Assembly (NCBI GenBank): GCA_022478985.1 | Contig: JAKSZP010014448.1 | Location: 310,001-374,000 of the forward strand | Source: Massospora cicadina | Lineage: Eukaryota; Entomophthoromycota; Entomophthoromycetes; Entomophthorales; Entomophthoraceae | Length of the DNA stretch: 64,000 nucleotides | Reading direction: 5' to 3' | Shown: in pieces, positions 1 through 12,263 of the stretch | Numbering within the stretch: position 1 is the first letter of the stretch | Layout: each line of letters opens with the position of its first letter | Translations under genes and position numbers: made by a program | The notes under the pieces: generated by a model | Told to the model about the DNA's origin: nothing | Databases searched by the model: none | The model's input: the letters and a program-made list of their open reading frames with translations, nothing else

Positions 1-244
1 AATGACCAAAATTGCCCTTTCATTGATGTTTTTTTCCTAATCACATACGTGGATTCTTAAATTGACTTTATCTGAGCTTATTAAATAATATGTGTTGTAA
101 GTTTACATTTGCGGATTTTAATAACAACTTTGGTTAAAAAAACATTAAAAATATTTATTAAGCTAACTAAAAGATTATGCCCTTAAGATTAAGCTGTTAC
201 AGTAAAATTTGCTTCAGTTTTATTGTCATCCTGTACCTCTTTAG
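1..244. other. AT-rich sequence, no gene seen
   Basis: Very AT-rich, stop codons in all frames, no recognisable domain. Probably decayed transposon sequence like the region to its right; nothing specific can be assigned. Confidence 0.5.
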
Positions 245-260
245 AGCTTTCTTTATTTTA

Positions 261-308
261 TTTTATTTAACCGAGGTAAGCTGACCAGGGGACAGACATT
301 ACCATATA
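261..308 (-). mobile_element. 48-bp truncated LINE/SINE tail insertion
   Basis: Read on the - strand this 48-bp segment ends in CCCCTGGTCAGCTTACC (275-291) followed by an A/T-rich terminus. That is the same 3' tail carried by the full-length LINE at 27046-32281 and by both SINEs. It is flanked by a 16-bp direct repeat, AGCTTTCTTTATTTTA, at 245-260 and 309-324, the mark of target-primed reverse transcription. The copy is therefore a retroinsertion truncated 5' almost down to the tail. Whether the source RNA was the LINE or a SINE cannot be told from 48 bp. Confidence 0.85.
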
Positions 309-504
309 AGCTTTCTTTATTTTAAATACATCTTTTAAAAAATTCTTAAGTGTTTATTAATATGTGTACCCTTTCTAATTCTTAAAGTATTAGTCAGTTT
401 CTCTTATATTGTATTTTTTAATTATTCTTTTAGCTTCATATTCTGGGTAGCCATCATCATATAAAAAATTTACTCCTTTGCAGACTTATTAGTGAGTTAA
501 GTCT

Positions 505-612
505 TTCCTATTCTTTTAAGGTGAGATCTGTGGTACTTGTCATGAATTTTCCCATGGTCTAATAGTTTGATACGGTGGATGACAGGGTTCATCTCCTCTA
601 GCACATCATAAA
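505..612 (-). pseudogene. Ty3/gypsy integrase GPY/F-domain remnant
   Basis: The - strand reading contains GLYDVLEEMNP, then HRIKLLDHGKIHDKYHRSHL. This lines up with the GPY/F module at the C-terminal end of Ty3/gypsy integrases (pattern G-P-F/Y-x-V-L...L-x-L-P...I-H-x-x-F-H-V-S-x-L). No start, no catalytic core and no LTR could be recognised around it. It is an orphan fragment of an older - strand element whose upstream pol would lie to the right (613-3289) but is too decayed to read. Confidence 0.6.
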
Positions 613-3289
613 GTCCAATAATCTATGAGATAATTTATAAGTTACTAATTTAAGTATAGTGCATGATTTTAAATAAATTGATCTCTTGATTAAAGATAAT
701 CTAGAAATCTTTTATATAACAAACTTCAAGTCTTTTAGGTCTTGACTAGTTTGTAGTACATTGGGAGTGAGTTGCATGTAAATTGATACTTACATTCTTT
801 CATTTGATTTTAAAGCTTCTTTATTAGAAAATTGCTAAAATTTTAGTCATAGCCCTAGTTTTCTTAACTTTCTACATAGCAAATAAACTATAATTTTCTG
901 TAGCAAAATGAGCCATATGTATCAAATTTTCCAGTTTAACTATTCCATGCTCACATAACACTCCAGGTATAGGTCAAATAGTTATTCAACTCTTTCAAAT
1001 TGTCTATCAAATAAGATTGATATAACTAAATTTGTAGTAATATTATACCTAATGTCTTCAAAATTGCTTCCAAATTTTTGATATAAACTGTTAGCCTTGA
1101 TCTGTTACAATTCAACCAAAAACTACTGTTCCTTAGAATCATTCTTTATAAATTAATTATTAGTACTTCTTTATCCATTGTAGTCTGTCTAGAAAAAAAC
1201 AAGCATAAATTGTGGACTTACTAATAAATGCCAGTATAGGGTTGCACTCAAGCCAGGGGTGACTTAACAATAGAACCATTGTTATTAATTTCCAAGTTTA
1301 TATGCAAAGGCATGGAAATACAAGAAAACCTTACATTTAATAATTTGTGGTTTTTCATATCACATTTTAATAGTTTTATCTATTAATTGGCCTTTTTTTA
1401 CTTTACTGAACATTAAGCATGTTGGATGCCTTTTAGAGGTTCATTTTTTAGGTGCCTAGCTAAAGGTACTTTGTGATACTCTTTCAAAATATATTGACTC
1501 ATTCTTACCTTTGGTACATATAGACAATTTTAGTTAGTTAAAAATGAGTTATTACAAAAAAATCATCTGTTGTATTACTTGTTGTAAAACTATTAAAGCT
1601 AATATAATTTCTCTAACCTTAAAAGAGTTAAGATGCATAAACTTTACCATCCAGTACTAAAAAAAGATGCATAAACTTTTATCCTTTCAACTGATTAGGC
1701 TCATATAAGTCAAATGACAATTATACAGCTTTTAGGTGAAAATTGTCTGTGCTTTGTGCTCTTAATCATTATCTTTAGTTATTAATTTAGTGCTTATAAA
1801 TAAAGCTTCTGGAACCAAATAAATTAGTCCAGACTTGTTAAGCACTTATAAATCAAACACTTCCAGTTTTAGAGCACATATTACTTTTCAGTATGTAGAT
1901 GAAGGGTTTAAAGTTAAATTTTGTTTTTATAGCCAGTCACAACACTTAATATATTAAACGCTTCCACATATATTATTAGTAACTCAGGGCTTTTATAATA
2001 TTATTGTTTCATTTCATGTATAATATATAATCTTATTTCATTTTTACCAAAATTTCAAATATAATCTATAGGGTGTAGCTTGATCTACATCCCCTCTAGA
2101 AGATCACCCCTCTGATAGCAATTTATAGGCGCTTATTACCAGAGAAATATATTTTATGATCTATCATTATGAGAGATGATGCTTTTGTAGACTTTTATAT
2201 ACTATAGATGTTCTGCAATAATTCTTGTCTAAATGAACTTTTACATATATGTTATAAATTTGGTGATAGGAGGATACAACAGGGTAAGTTTTTATTGGAA
2301 AAGATCTAAGAATTTGTTTAACCCATAAAAGTTTAATTTAGCTATATGCATTGGGTTAGGACAGCTTACAATAGCATTTGAGAATATATAGGCATATTGT
2401 TGTTAGTATATGCTTAGTTCCCTATAATCATACTTCATTAAAAGTATATAAACCTAAATCTCTTAACATGTAGATTTCATCTACTAGACTTACAAGACTA
2501 TTTTAATACGGTTAAGTTTATCATGCCGCTAACTGTTTATTAGAATATAAACCAGATAAGCTTAAAAAATGGTACAAGCAGAACTAAGTACTGAATAAAT
2601 TAGATCTTAATAATTACTTGTAGCATTGTAAAGCCAAAAGACATTACTAGATAATTAACAGGCCTAAACGGGTCTTATTGCAGTTCCACTTTAAGCTTAA
2701 TCTGATCCTAATTTGATTAGAGCATGCTAAGGTAAACTTAGAAAAGCAGTAGCATTATTGAGTTTATCAATCAAGTCTCGTGCACATGTACTGGGTAGCA
2801 ACTCTTTACCTATATGTTTTTTGTCACTGATAATCTTCATTATGTTCTATGTACCCAATCCTATAATGACATAAGTAACAGAAGTAAAGAATAGAATAAT
2901 CACGTACTTTTGAACATCTGCTTTAGTATAGAGTATATAATAGTCAATTAAAGTTTTTTATCTTGATTTGTTGCTATACATGGGTCCATGTTCAAGAAGT
3001 TTCCAGGTATGAGATTTTAAAATGATTTAATATAGCTATCCTTAGGTAGTATACTAGCCTCTTCATTGCTAATCACCTTTGACCATTTAGTAAGATAAGG
3101 TGGTATTTTCAACTTTGATCGCGTCATAACAAAGTACATCAGATTTTCAAGATACTCTTTATCTGGAAAACATCTTAAGTTATAACACAATATCTTCCTC
3201 ATCGTTTTCATTTTTTCATCCTTTATAGACAATAAAATTTACATTTAAAATTATCTATCATTATAGTCTTAGTACGATGGAAGTTAGGA
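613..3289. other. Decayed AT-rich region without recognisable genes
   Basis: About 2.7 kb, strongly AT-rich, with only short chance ORFs (the longest, 3017-3232 on the - strand, matches nothing I recognise). By position it could be the remainder of the - strand gypsy element whose integrase tail is at 505-612, but I see no RT or protease motif. It hosts the micro-insertion at 1646-1663. Confidence 0.45.
1646..1663 (+). mobile_element. Micro-retroinsertion, copy 1 (18 bp)
   Basis: The inserted sequence is ACCATCCAGTACTAAAAA. It is bracketed by perfect 16-bp direct repeats AAGATGCATAAACTTT at 1630-1645 and 1664-1679. The core CCAGTACTA plus A-run matches three further insertions in this window (15791-15807, 20666-20685, 49811-49833), with one C/T difference from their CTAGTACTA. 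The long TSD and 3' A-run point to LINE-type retroposition; 18 bp is far too short to encode anything. Confidence 0.85.
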
Positions 3290-3840
3290 GAGACTATAGT
3301 CAAATTAGTTTGGAAACAAACTGAGTCACAGATGATTCAAGACTCATTTAATGGAAATACAAACCTATAGGTTTGATCAAACCTTAATTGATAAAAGGCC
3401 AAAGGGTCTTCAAATCTAAAATTTCTTCATTTTATCGCAAATAATTTTGCTACTTACCAAACTAAGGAAAATGATACCTTGAATATTGGAAGAGGCTTGC
3501 CACTTAAAGGCATTATATCCTAAATGATAGCATGTCCCATCAAAAATCACTAAAAACCTGAATTTAAGTAATAAATTATGAACTATACCATACCTTTTCT
3601 AATTATAACAAAGTGCACGTTTGCCCTAGTGAAGCAATATATTACTATGAAGCCCATAGACGCTTTTACCAACTAGTAGCTTTATGATTATTAAATGAAC
3701 CAGCTAATAAACTCCAAAGATCATAAACTAGTGCTCCCTGTAAGTAGCTTCTATGGCCAATAGTTGAATATGTACCTACTCTAATAAATAATTCCACCCT
3801 TGAAAACTCTTCAATTAGATAAGTATATAAGTGTGGCCAG
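3290..3840 (+). repeat. Element A1 5' LTR (approximate)
   Basis: Shares scattered but collinear similarity with 13868-14440. Examples are ATGGAAATACAAACC against ATGGAAATACCAACC, TTGATCAAACCTTAATTGAT against TTGATCAAACTTTGATTAAA, and a shared run around AATTTAAAGGC/ACTTAAAGGC. A TATATAAGTG box lies near 3825. No clean TG...CA ends or TSD could be fixed. Confidence 0.5.
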
Positions 3841-6009
3841 ATGATTCCACTCTTACAATCAAGATATACGTGTCCCTAATATGATCAAACTACAAATTTA
3901 AAGCATCAATGACATGTACCCTTATGGCACCTGAAAAATTGATCTATCATATTCAACTAGCCAAAGTGGCCAAGACTGTGGAAGCTCTGGTTTATGAAAC
4001 TTTATATCATTGAGGATGGATCATCCAATGTACTTAACCCTGGCTGCCCAAATCTTATCTATTTATACTCAACAGCAACTACCAATCACTGAAGAAGTAG
4101 TTCATAAATCAATTTTTACATTCAAGTTGCAAATCTTGCTATCCACCATCATATGCAACTTTATGGGGCGTCATCATATGGAGATACAAAGACAATTTGG
4201 CCTTAACCAACAGCCCCATTCCCAAATGCATTTATCAAATTGACTACTGATAATTTCAGTCTGGGTAAGTGAGATGCAATTCTGGATAACTATAGAGCAC
4301 TAAATGAGTTGCAAACTAGATTGTATTTATTGACAATTGAGTTTGTAGATTTTACGCAATGTTGTCATTCATCAAGTTTTAGAGCTTCAGAAGCTATATA
4401 ACACTAATTGGACAGGTTGTAGCTAACTTATTAGCCCAATTTAACAAACAAAAGCAAATTGGATTCTTATATTGGAGATTTGTTTGATTGGATTAACATT
4501 TAAATTAAAGAGCCAACTTACGCTCAACCCAAGAAGTGCATATCCAGGAAAGGCCCCTGGATGCAAAGACCCTAAATTTCTTCAAATATATCATGGTATT
4601 CTACACAGAAAACCATCATAAGACAATTATAATAAGCCCCAGATTATGATTTCTAAAACAGTTGATAGGGGTAGCTTGCAGAAGCTGGATTATATTGAAG
4701 TAAACTATTATAATTATGACTTAATTTAAAAGGTATTCACGACATAATCGCTACTATTTAGAATATGTGTTTAATATAATACCCATTCACCAGCCCATCA
4801 AATCACCTTAGACGCCTTAAATCGACCAATTCATTTCTAGATTCCATAATTTAGAATATTAACAAGAGAATTAACTGTGAAAAAGGATAGCTAGGCTACC
4901 AAAATCTATTCGCTATCAAGATATAATCACTGAGGCTTCCACCATTCATATGATTGACTGGAAAAAGACTCAGAAAGATCCTAAAATTTTATCTGCATCT
5001 TTATTAAACTCACATACAGACTGATATACTTGGAACTGAGCCTTCTGATGCCTAGCGACTTACTACTCCATCTGTACACAGTCTAACCGCACACCTAGTA
5101 AATTTACACCGTCCTTAAAGGAAAATTATGTCATTGGTATTAAGAATATCATAACTTTTTTATTCACATATGACGAATATATGAACTAGCCACAAATTGA
5201 AAAATGGTTTAACATATTTAAATCTGCTTTGATAGTAGCTCCCAGGGAAATGAGGCCTTATTTTATGTAGTGTACCACGTGGGATCAAGTGAAGGTGACC
5301 TCATAAAGAAAGTTGGTGGCAACCCAACCATGTCTAATTTTAAACTGATTATTATGCGCATACATACAAAGAAAGGAGAATATTAATCAGAAGTGCCAGC
5401 CTTTTTCCATTTATGGAGTCCAAAACACAGACTACTGTGATTAAATTTACATTTTGTCCATGCAAAAACTTCTATGTTATCTGCTTACTCTTTTATTGAA
5501 ACTTTGTGACACATTTCTAAGGAGAAAATAAGCTTTTCAAAGTAGATCTTTAATATCAAGGGAGCTTTTTTATATTTCCAAACTGAAGAAACATCAATCC
5601 TCATCCAATTAATATTCTCAGCCCCAAATCCACTCTATTGTTTAAAACTCAAAGCCTAGGCCCAGAAGTGACTTCTATACATATTGTGAGTTCTTTATTC
5701 CCCTGGAGATTCAGTGCTGGAATAAATCTGACAAGGAAGAAAAGGATGTCTGTCTAGGGCATGAAGCTTCTTAAGCTGATGAGTCTTTGCCTTGACATCA
5801 TATATAATAATATCTCAAAGCCTGAGTGCTTCTTAGAGTCTATTAATGAGATTAACATCTCTGAATCTTTAGTTGTAATTATAGCTTTAAGTTCCTCTTA
5901 TTATATTGCTTTTGAAAAAACTACCTATCACTTTCAATGATCCTAAGATCTAATCTATCTATATAAGTACCCAATTTGGCTCCTATATCAAAAGTGTAGA
6001 AGTAGTGGT
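3841..6009 (+). other. Presumed gag region of element A1
   Basis: Lies between the 5' LTR and the protease of element A1, where gag is expected. One 77-codon open stretch (4010-4243, +) is present, but no capsid or zinc-knuckle motif is legible. AT-rich with many stops. The assignment rests on position only. Confidence 0.35.
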
Positions 6010-6110
6010 GCATGATTTGATAGTCTTAGCTATCCTTGATACTGGCTCCCCAGAAAATTTTTCTCCTCTCGCTCTAAAGAGGGTATTAAAAACGCTCTCA
6101 ATTACAATCA
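6010..6110 (+). pseudogene. Retrotransposon aspartic protease remnant (A1)
   Basis: Translation gives LAILDTGSPENFSPLALKRV. The D-T-G triad (6038-6046) preceded by hydrophobic residues is the active-site signature of retroviral-type aspartic proteases, and it sits about 1 kb upstream of the RT remnant, as expected in a gypsy pol. The second half of the domain is not readable, so the gene is inactive. Confidence 0.6.
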
Positions 6111-7004
6111 TATTTTAGAATATTAAACCACTGGACCTTCCTGCACAAGATTCATTGTGGTTTGCTCATTATTTTCAATCTGATTTCAAAAATTAGTGGT
6201 GTTTACTCCTGATATATTACTGGACAGTGATAGCTATATACTCCTCAAAGGAACTCAAGGTCCAGGTTAATTTCAAAAAATATAGTCACAAGAATCTGTG
6301 TTCTCTATATTATGTTATTGAATCCCGCTTATCATTCAGAATCTGCCAAAGGATAAAGTTAAATAAAACCCTAAAGTTGTCTATAGAGCATCCAAAGTAT
6401 ACTAATTAACTGAAATACTGAGTTGTAGATCATGGCTTAGGTTGCCTCCATTATGGTCAAGGCAAAAAATGGATGTCTTTACCTTTCCAACAAGGTCTTT
6501 ATCATTATAAGTCTCAAGTTCTTGTGGAATATAAAATTTAAGTGATTTTACTTTCAAAAAATTTACTTAAAGTCTTTAGGGAAGCTAAACCATCAATATG
6601 AGAACAGTTGACTTGTCCAGGGTTATATACCACGCATTCAAGGACCTATCACCGTTGTGTTAGCAAATTTTACCAATCAGCCTTAGACTTTGACTTTGAA
6701 CCACCTTATAGCTTACATTCAGTATTTACCTATCAATAAAGTTTCTTTAAAACAAATTGTAGAACTTAAATGACACCAAACTAGATGAATATCCCATCAT
6801 AGCATAAGTTAATATGGAGAATAGATTATTAAAAATAAACAACACTAATTGTTGAATTCCCTAATTAATTATAACTTTGACATATTTTAAAAGTTCTAAC
6901 GATTTGAAATGAGAATGAGGGTGCAACATTTGGTAAAGACTGGTAATGTTCAACTTATCTGCCAGGCCGTGTCATAAAGCTAAAGTTGCTGGATTCCCTT
7001 TGTT
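6111..7004 (+). other. Protease-RT linker of A1, decayed
   Basis: Sits between the DTG motif and RT. Contains stops in all frames and one 60-codon AT-rich ORF (6227-6409) without recognisable similarity. Probably the decayed protease C-terminus and RT N-terminus. Confidence 0.35.
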
Positions 7005-7480
7005 TGTGGAATAAAACAACTATTGGAAGCTGGTCTACTGAAGCCCTCTCAAAGCCTGTGGGCCTCGCCACTATTAGTATGCAAAAATGATGGAAGCCAT
7101 TAATTTTAATTAATTGCCAATGGATAAACGAGATAAAAGGAAAGACAGCCATCTACTTCTTCAAGATTGAAAAATTTTCTGGCTCTTGAAAGGATCCCAA
7201 CTTTTCTCCACTATGGACCTTACCAGCGGCTATTGGCAAGATAACTTGATCCTAATTAATGAGAAAAGTGTACTCTAATCTTCAGTGAAGGATTCTTTGA
7301 ACCAATTATAGCCCCAGGGGTTATACAGCGCCCCTGAAACCTTCCATAGAGTAATGAATGCATTTTATGTGGCCTCAAATGGCATGTGTACTGGTCTACC
7401 TGGGTAGCGTCACAGTGTTTTTTGTCCTCTAATGAACACCTCAAGAACTTAAGAGAAATCTTTATTAAAAACAATCAGAC
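7005..7480 (+). pseudogene. Ty3/gypsy reverse transcriptase remnant (A1)
   Basis: The + strand reading shows KQLLEAGLLKPSQSLWASP followed by a V-x-K-N-D-G stretch, the classic start of gypsy RT (LLe-G-iI-pS-SpwaSP...KKDG). Further on are FSEGFFEPIIAPGVIQRP, corresponding to the F-x-x-x-G-L/Y-x-F-x-x-M-P-F-G-L region, and SSNEHLKNLREIF, corresponding to the H-x-x-H-L-x-x-V-F segment after the catalytic YxDD. In-frame stops and the loss of the YxDD motif make it non-functional. The - strand ORFs over the same interval are shadows. Confidence 0.75.
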
Positions 7481-7712
7481 TTTTTAAAATTATGCTACTT
7501 AAAAGAATTTATAGAGATTTGAAGCTCTTGGTCTATAAGGTTACTTAAAAAAGGGATCTCATCATTTCCTGAAAAGGTTGTTGCCATACCAAACATGCTT
7601 TTTAAACATAATACAAAATATGAAAGGCTTTTGATGGGATGGGCAGCTATTATTAATTAGTTAGTACTCACTTTGACAAGCATAGCAAGCCATTAATTTA
7701 TTTACTATACAA

Positions 7713-8343
7713 GTGTTGATAAGTGGCAACTGAACAGGTTTGTGGGGGCTCATATAAATTATATAATGCTTCTTTTTTGGAGATAGGAATAACAATATGA
7801 AGAAATGGTTTAGTGGAGCATCAACCAATGTCAAGAACATAATCAATCTTTTTATAAAAAGCTGAATTTAAAAAACTATCAGATAAACTAAAAATTAAGG
7901 TTTTTTATTAAAATTGATTTATAAGTTTTGTAACATATGACAATCAGATGCCCATCTATTAAATAATTTCATCCTTGGTTGTCAAAAACAATAGATCAAA
8001 ATATCTAAAGTTCTTTATAGAATTGTTGTTATTGGGTTGGAATATCCTATGTGATATTCTGAAAGTTGTGGAAGATATGTCCACAAGTGTTAGTAACAAT
8101 TAATTAAAGTATTTGGCAGAGCTCTAAAAATACTGTTCATTAAATTAGCTATGATTGATTCATTAATTGTCATAAAGACAAATGAAAAGACTACCACTTG
8201 GAAACCTAAAAACATCGTAAGTATTTAAGTATATCAGCATCCATGTCTAAATAGATAAAGTACTAAATTTTGGAACATATTGAAAGAAATAGCCTGGCTA
8301 AAATTCAAAAGCAACCCCCAAATTAACCAAATTATCTTTAACA
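7713..8343 (-). repeat. Nested element, 3' LTR (approximate)
   Basis: Collinear with 11550-12196. Examples are AACAGGTTTGTG against CACAGGTTCATG, AGAACATAATCAA against AGAACATAAGCAA, and ATGCCCATCTATTAAA against ATGCCCATCTATTAAT. The copies have diverged well beyond a recent insertion. Confidence 0.6.
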
Positions 8344-9633
8344 TGTCTGTTCACACAAGCTCCTTTGTAGCTAATAAGCTAAGTTTTATAGCACTAGTGG
8401 CTAACCCAAAAGGGGGAGCTGTCATGCATCTTTATTTGCAAAATGGGCCAAACAAAGGTATTATTGGAAATAAAAAAATCCTAATATGGAACCTCAGCTA
8501 ACAGCCTAGGAAGTCATATAAGAAGGGAGGCTTTGGTGAAAATTTTGTCTGGCGCCCACTTTAGCTGCTGGACCATGGCAGACAGCATCGGGGGTGGGAG
8601 CATCAGTGATATGGGGCATAAGGAGGTATAGTTGTGGGTTTTCTTCATTAATGAGGCCGGAGGTTTCCATTGCCTCAATGTATTGAGCAAGTTGATGATT
8701 AGCAAAAGTGATGAGAGCTGGCACACAAGTAAATGATTGATGCGCTGTCTAATAAGCCAGGTTTGTGGTGCTATTTGTAAGGTCAAAACAACATTGATAG
8801 AATGGCAGAGAGGTCTTCTATACAACCTTCTCCTCCAAGAGGCGTTGGAAAGAAAAAAAGGAATTTAGCGGTAATTATTCCCAGTGATTTTGACACAAAT
8901 TATTTATTTAAACAGTTGATAACCATTGGTGAAGATACTGATGACAAAATACATAAAGTTGATATTAAACATTCATTGCTGAAGAAATCAATGGCAGCGA
9001 TGTAAAGTAAACTGTCAGCATTATTGCTAAATTAAATTGCATTATCCCAGACCAAAAAGCATAGCTTATAATTTATTATAAATTAAATGAAATAATAGGG
9101 GTATATAGTTTATTATTAATTTAATTTTTTTTGTTTTTTTTATTTTCATTTTTTCATTCAGTTTTTATGTATAGCTGATAATTATTTAATGCTTAAAAGT
9201 TTAGCATGTACTATTGGTTTTCATATTGCTTGGTAATCTCATCTCATCCAGCTTGACCAAGTTGTGAGAAGATGTAAGCTCATCCATTGGAATCAAGTTA
9301 TCATATGCTATCACTTGGGTTATTTTTATATGGATTTTTTTATCATATAAATTAGTAACCAACACCTGAATATTACCATAACCTTAGAATAAAGTCTCAG
9401 GTGTAATTCATAGTTTAAATTTGTTTTTCTCTAGGGTGCATGAACTTTGAGCGTAAAGTTATATAGGTATTTCCAAGTGAGTCCACTTTCAACAATGCAC
9501 TGATCTTTGTTTAACAACTTTAATTTATCATTCACTTTGAGGATTTCCACAGAACTCTTCCAGTCAATCAGGAAGGTTTTTAGACGTTGACCAAACTGGA
9601 AATACTTAATTTGGACAATTCTAGCTTCATATA
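8344..9633 (-). other. Downstream interior of nested element, unassigned ORF fragments
   Basis: Holds a block with higher GC than its surroundings (about 8510-9010). It carries overlapping - strand ORFs (8514-8825, 103 codons; 8506-8724, 72 codons) and a + strand 67-codon ORF (8802-9005, starting MAERSSIQPSPPRGVGKKKR). I recognise none of them. The remaining sequence to 9633 is AT-rich; a - strand ORF at 9431-9706 could be the protease-RT linker. No RT signature is visible. Confidence 0.35.
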
Positions 9634-9837
9634 CTAGTTTGATATAGTTTCCCTCCCACTTTGAGTTAATCGCCAATTTAATTGTAGAAAAGTGACAAAG
9701 GTACAATAAAATATTACCGTTTTCTTTATTTTACATTGAAGCCCATACTGACGCAATAAATCAGTGCCAATTTGTATCTCATAATTCTGGTTTAAAAAAC
9801 AGTTTCTAGTGCTGTGACAATTAAAGATACAAACCAC
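9634..9837 (-). pseudogene. Retroviral-type protease C-terminal remnant
   Basis: Reads ...NYEIQIGTDLLRQYGLQCKI.... The I-G-x-D-L-L-x-x-y motif is the conserved C-terminal helix region of Ty3/gypsy and related proteases (pattern I-L-I-G-x-D-x-L). The active-site DTG/DSG half, expected just upstream on the - strand (right side, 9938-10198), is not readable. The overlapping ORF 9431-9706 continues in another frame, which suggests a frameshift. Confidence 0.55.
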
Positions 9838-11549
9838 AATGGAAAATCATTGAAAGCTCCTATAGAAGTGTAGATTGTAAACCTGCAGTCACATATCTTT
9901 TTTATAGTCCAAATCTGGTGCAAGTCTTTATTCTCCATCAACTTTGTAGAGATGATAATAGTTGGAGCCCTGATGTTTTTAATTGTTCAAATCTTGACTT
10001 GGTTAACCATAAATATCCATATATGTACAATCTGAGTCCTGTGAAATACTGTTTACTTGTAAAGTAGCTGTATAATTTGGCAAATTTAATGATTTCATAA
10101 GCTGTTAAGTGTATCAGAAAGTTTTCCTTTAATGGTATTTTTGAGATTTTTCTGTCGTCAGTTGTAATAATGTTCCAGTTCCCATAGGTACTCACCAAAT
10201 CTATTGAGTTTTGGGCTCAGTCACATTAATTTTGGACGAGTAAATAAATGCACTCCAGTACTCAATACTTAATATGTTGAGGGTTTAGGGTCATCATCCA
10301 TCTAGAGCTGTGCTGCATCTAGGAAGTTCTGTTGTTCTGATAAATTGGTTGTAACTTGAGCTTAACAAAATAGACTTTTCCTTGTTTATTCATTCTGACT
10401 TTTCCCTGATAAACTACTTGGTTCACCTTGTCATAAGGGTTTACAATGTTAAATTTGCCTTTATTTTTATGATCTGAAGAACTTTGCAATGTGGCCATCC
10501 TTTCCACAGTGATGATATATAATTTTAAACTTATGGTTTTGGAAAGTTTCCTCATATGGTTAGTATCATTGGAACTCACTTTTGGTGTATCAAATGTGGT
10601 CCCAGATTTGTAGGAAGCTTAGACATTTATTTAATGTCTTGGTATTAGAATATAAGACTGTAAGCATGACCCAGTTTTAATTCATTATAGGAATATAGTG
10701 ACATGGCATTGTGAATATTTATTAAATAATGTAAAATAATGACACAGTGAGAATAGAGTTTTCTGATTGAACTTATCAGCAAAGGCATTTATACTTCATC
10801 ACGGTTGAACTCAATGTACATATATTCCTGCTTTCGGTTTGAAAAGCACTCTAGCTGCCAAATTCACTCATGACGGCGCATTTTTCCTCAATATAAGTCC
10901 ACTTGACTGCTGTTAATCTGATTAGGACCAGGTTTTTCTTTCTGTACCTATACAATTGATATTGTTAGTCCTTCTAATGACTGCCGCATCCCATCATAAT
11001 GATATTAAATGTTGATACATGCAATAGCATTACCCCTTTAAAATTTAGGCAGTTTTGGAGTTAGTCTTAATTTGTCAAATGTTAAGTAATTATTGCTAGT
11101 AAATTCATTTGTTTTGATACAACAGTAAATACCCTGAGTCTTGTTGGTGTGTCTTCATGATTCATTCTAATATTAACGTTATTAGTTGAAGAGCTGACAG
11201 ATATTTAGCCCCATCATTGTTTACTATAAATGACTTTGACTCTTCTCAAGCTAGAATAATTGTGCTAAAGCTTTTTCCTTCCCTATTATTAATAATTGAC
11301 TTTCAAGTTTTCAGCTTCTGGTTTTTCGATTGAGTCTTGTCTAGCCCCTTAGTTGACATATTTTGTCAGCATTCTTCTCCATATATACTATCAAAGCAGA
11401 AATTTGTGTTTGCATTTCTGAGTTTTCCTTACACAATAATTCTTCAGATACAGCATTACTCCCTCTACTATATGCCTCTCCACTCATTCTGTAAGATACT
11501 TGTATAGGAGGAGACCTGGCTCAGATAACCCCCTGTGGTGAGCACTACT
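9838..11549 (-). other. Presumed gag/protease interior of nested element
   Basis: Contains two - strand ORFs without recognisable motifs: 9938-10198, and 10319-10579, which is basic and Lys/Gln-rich with repeated VxxQGKV/KQGKV. In an element read leftward from the LTR at 11550 these would be gag and the protease N-terminus. 10580-11549 has no usable reading frame. Confidence 0.35.
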
Positions 11550-12196
11550 TGTTAAAAAGCGGTGACTGCACAGGTTCATGATGGTTTAGAGAATATATAA
11601 TTGGCCTCACTGTTTGGAGACAGTAAGTACAATATGAGCAAATAAATGATTCAGTGGAAAATAAAACCTTTGTTAAGAACATAAGCAACTGTATCCTAAA
11701 ACTCTGAATAGTAAAATACAAGATACCAGACAAACTAAAACCTAATGTTATTTATTCAAATTGATTTAGGTTTTTGTAATTTATGGCAGTCAAATGCCCA
11801 TCTATTAATAAACCTTGATCTTGGTTGCAAAAACAAAACTAGATCTAATCAATTTAGACTTATAGCATTGTTATGCTATTTGGTTGGAACTTACTACATA
11901 ATGTTTAAAATTTGTGGAGATTTTGCTAAAAGTTCCAATGACAAAAAGGTTATTTCTAATTAAGCTTAATACTATAAGAAAAGAAGCTCATTGAATTAGC
12001 CATTTTAATCCATTTATCAATGAACATAAAGGCTAATTTGGAGCTCCTGACTTGATAACAAAAAACATCGTATTAGTTAATTAAATTGGCATCTATGCCC
12101 AAGGAATATGGTACTAATTTAGAAACTATTAAAAAATATAATCTGGTTAAAAAATTTTAACAGCAAGGAGATCCTTTTAATTAGAAAAAATTTACA
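11550..12196 (-). repeat. Nested element, 5' LTR (approximate)
   Basis: Partner of 7713-8343. It is immediately followed (12264 onward) by the RNase H of the host element A1, which is what makes the two repeats a transposon boundary rather than a simple duplication. Confidence 0.55.
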
Positions 12197-12263
12197 AACA
12201 GGCCTTTAATTATTTAAGAATTGCCCTTAACATGCCCCCATATTAGTTCATGATAAGCTCAAT

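Larger units (their letters stand above)
7713..12196 (-). mobile_element. LTR element nested in A1 RT/RNase H
   Basis: A pair of same-orientation repeats of about 630 bp (7713-8343 and 11550-12196) bounds a segment that separates the RT of element A1 from its RNase H. The repeats therefore behave as LTRs of an element inserted into A1 pol. The interior is read on the - strand, where a retroviral-type protease C-terminus is recognisable (9634-9837). The internal region, about 3.2 kb, is short for an autonomous element and no RT was found, so it may be internally deleted. Edges are approximate, and flanks ACAAG/AACAG are only a weak TSD candidate. Confidence 0.55.

Noticed and set aside
7713..12196. 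Tandem duplication of an RT segment instead of LTRs
   Set aside because: The repeats contain no RT motifs and separate RT from RNase H of the surrounding element, as an insertion would. Still only moderately certain.
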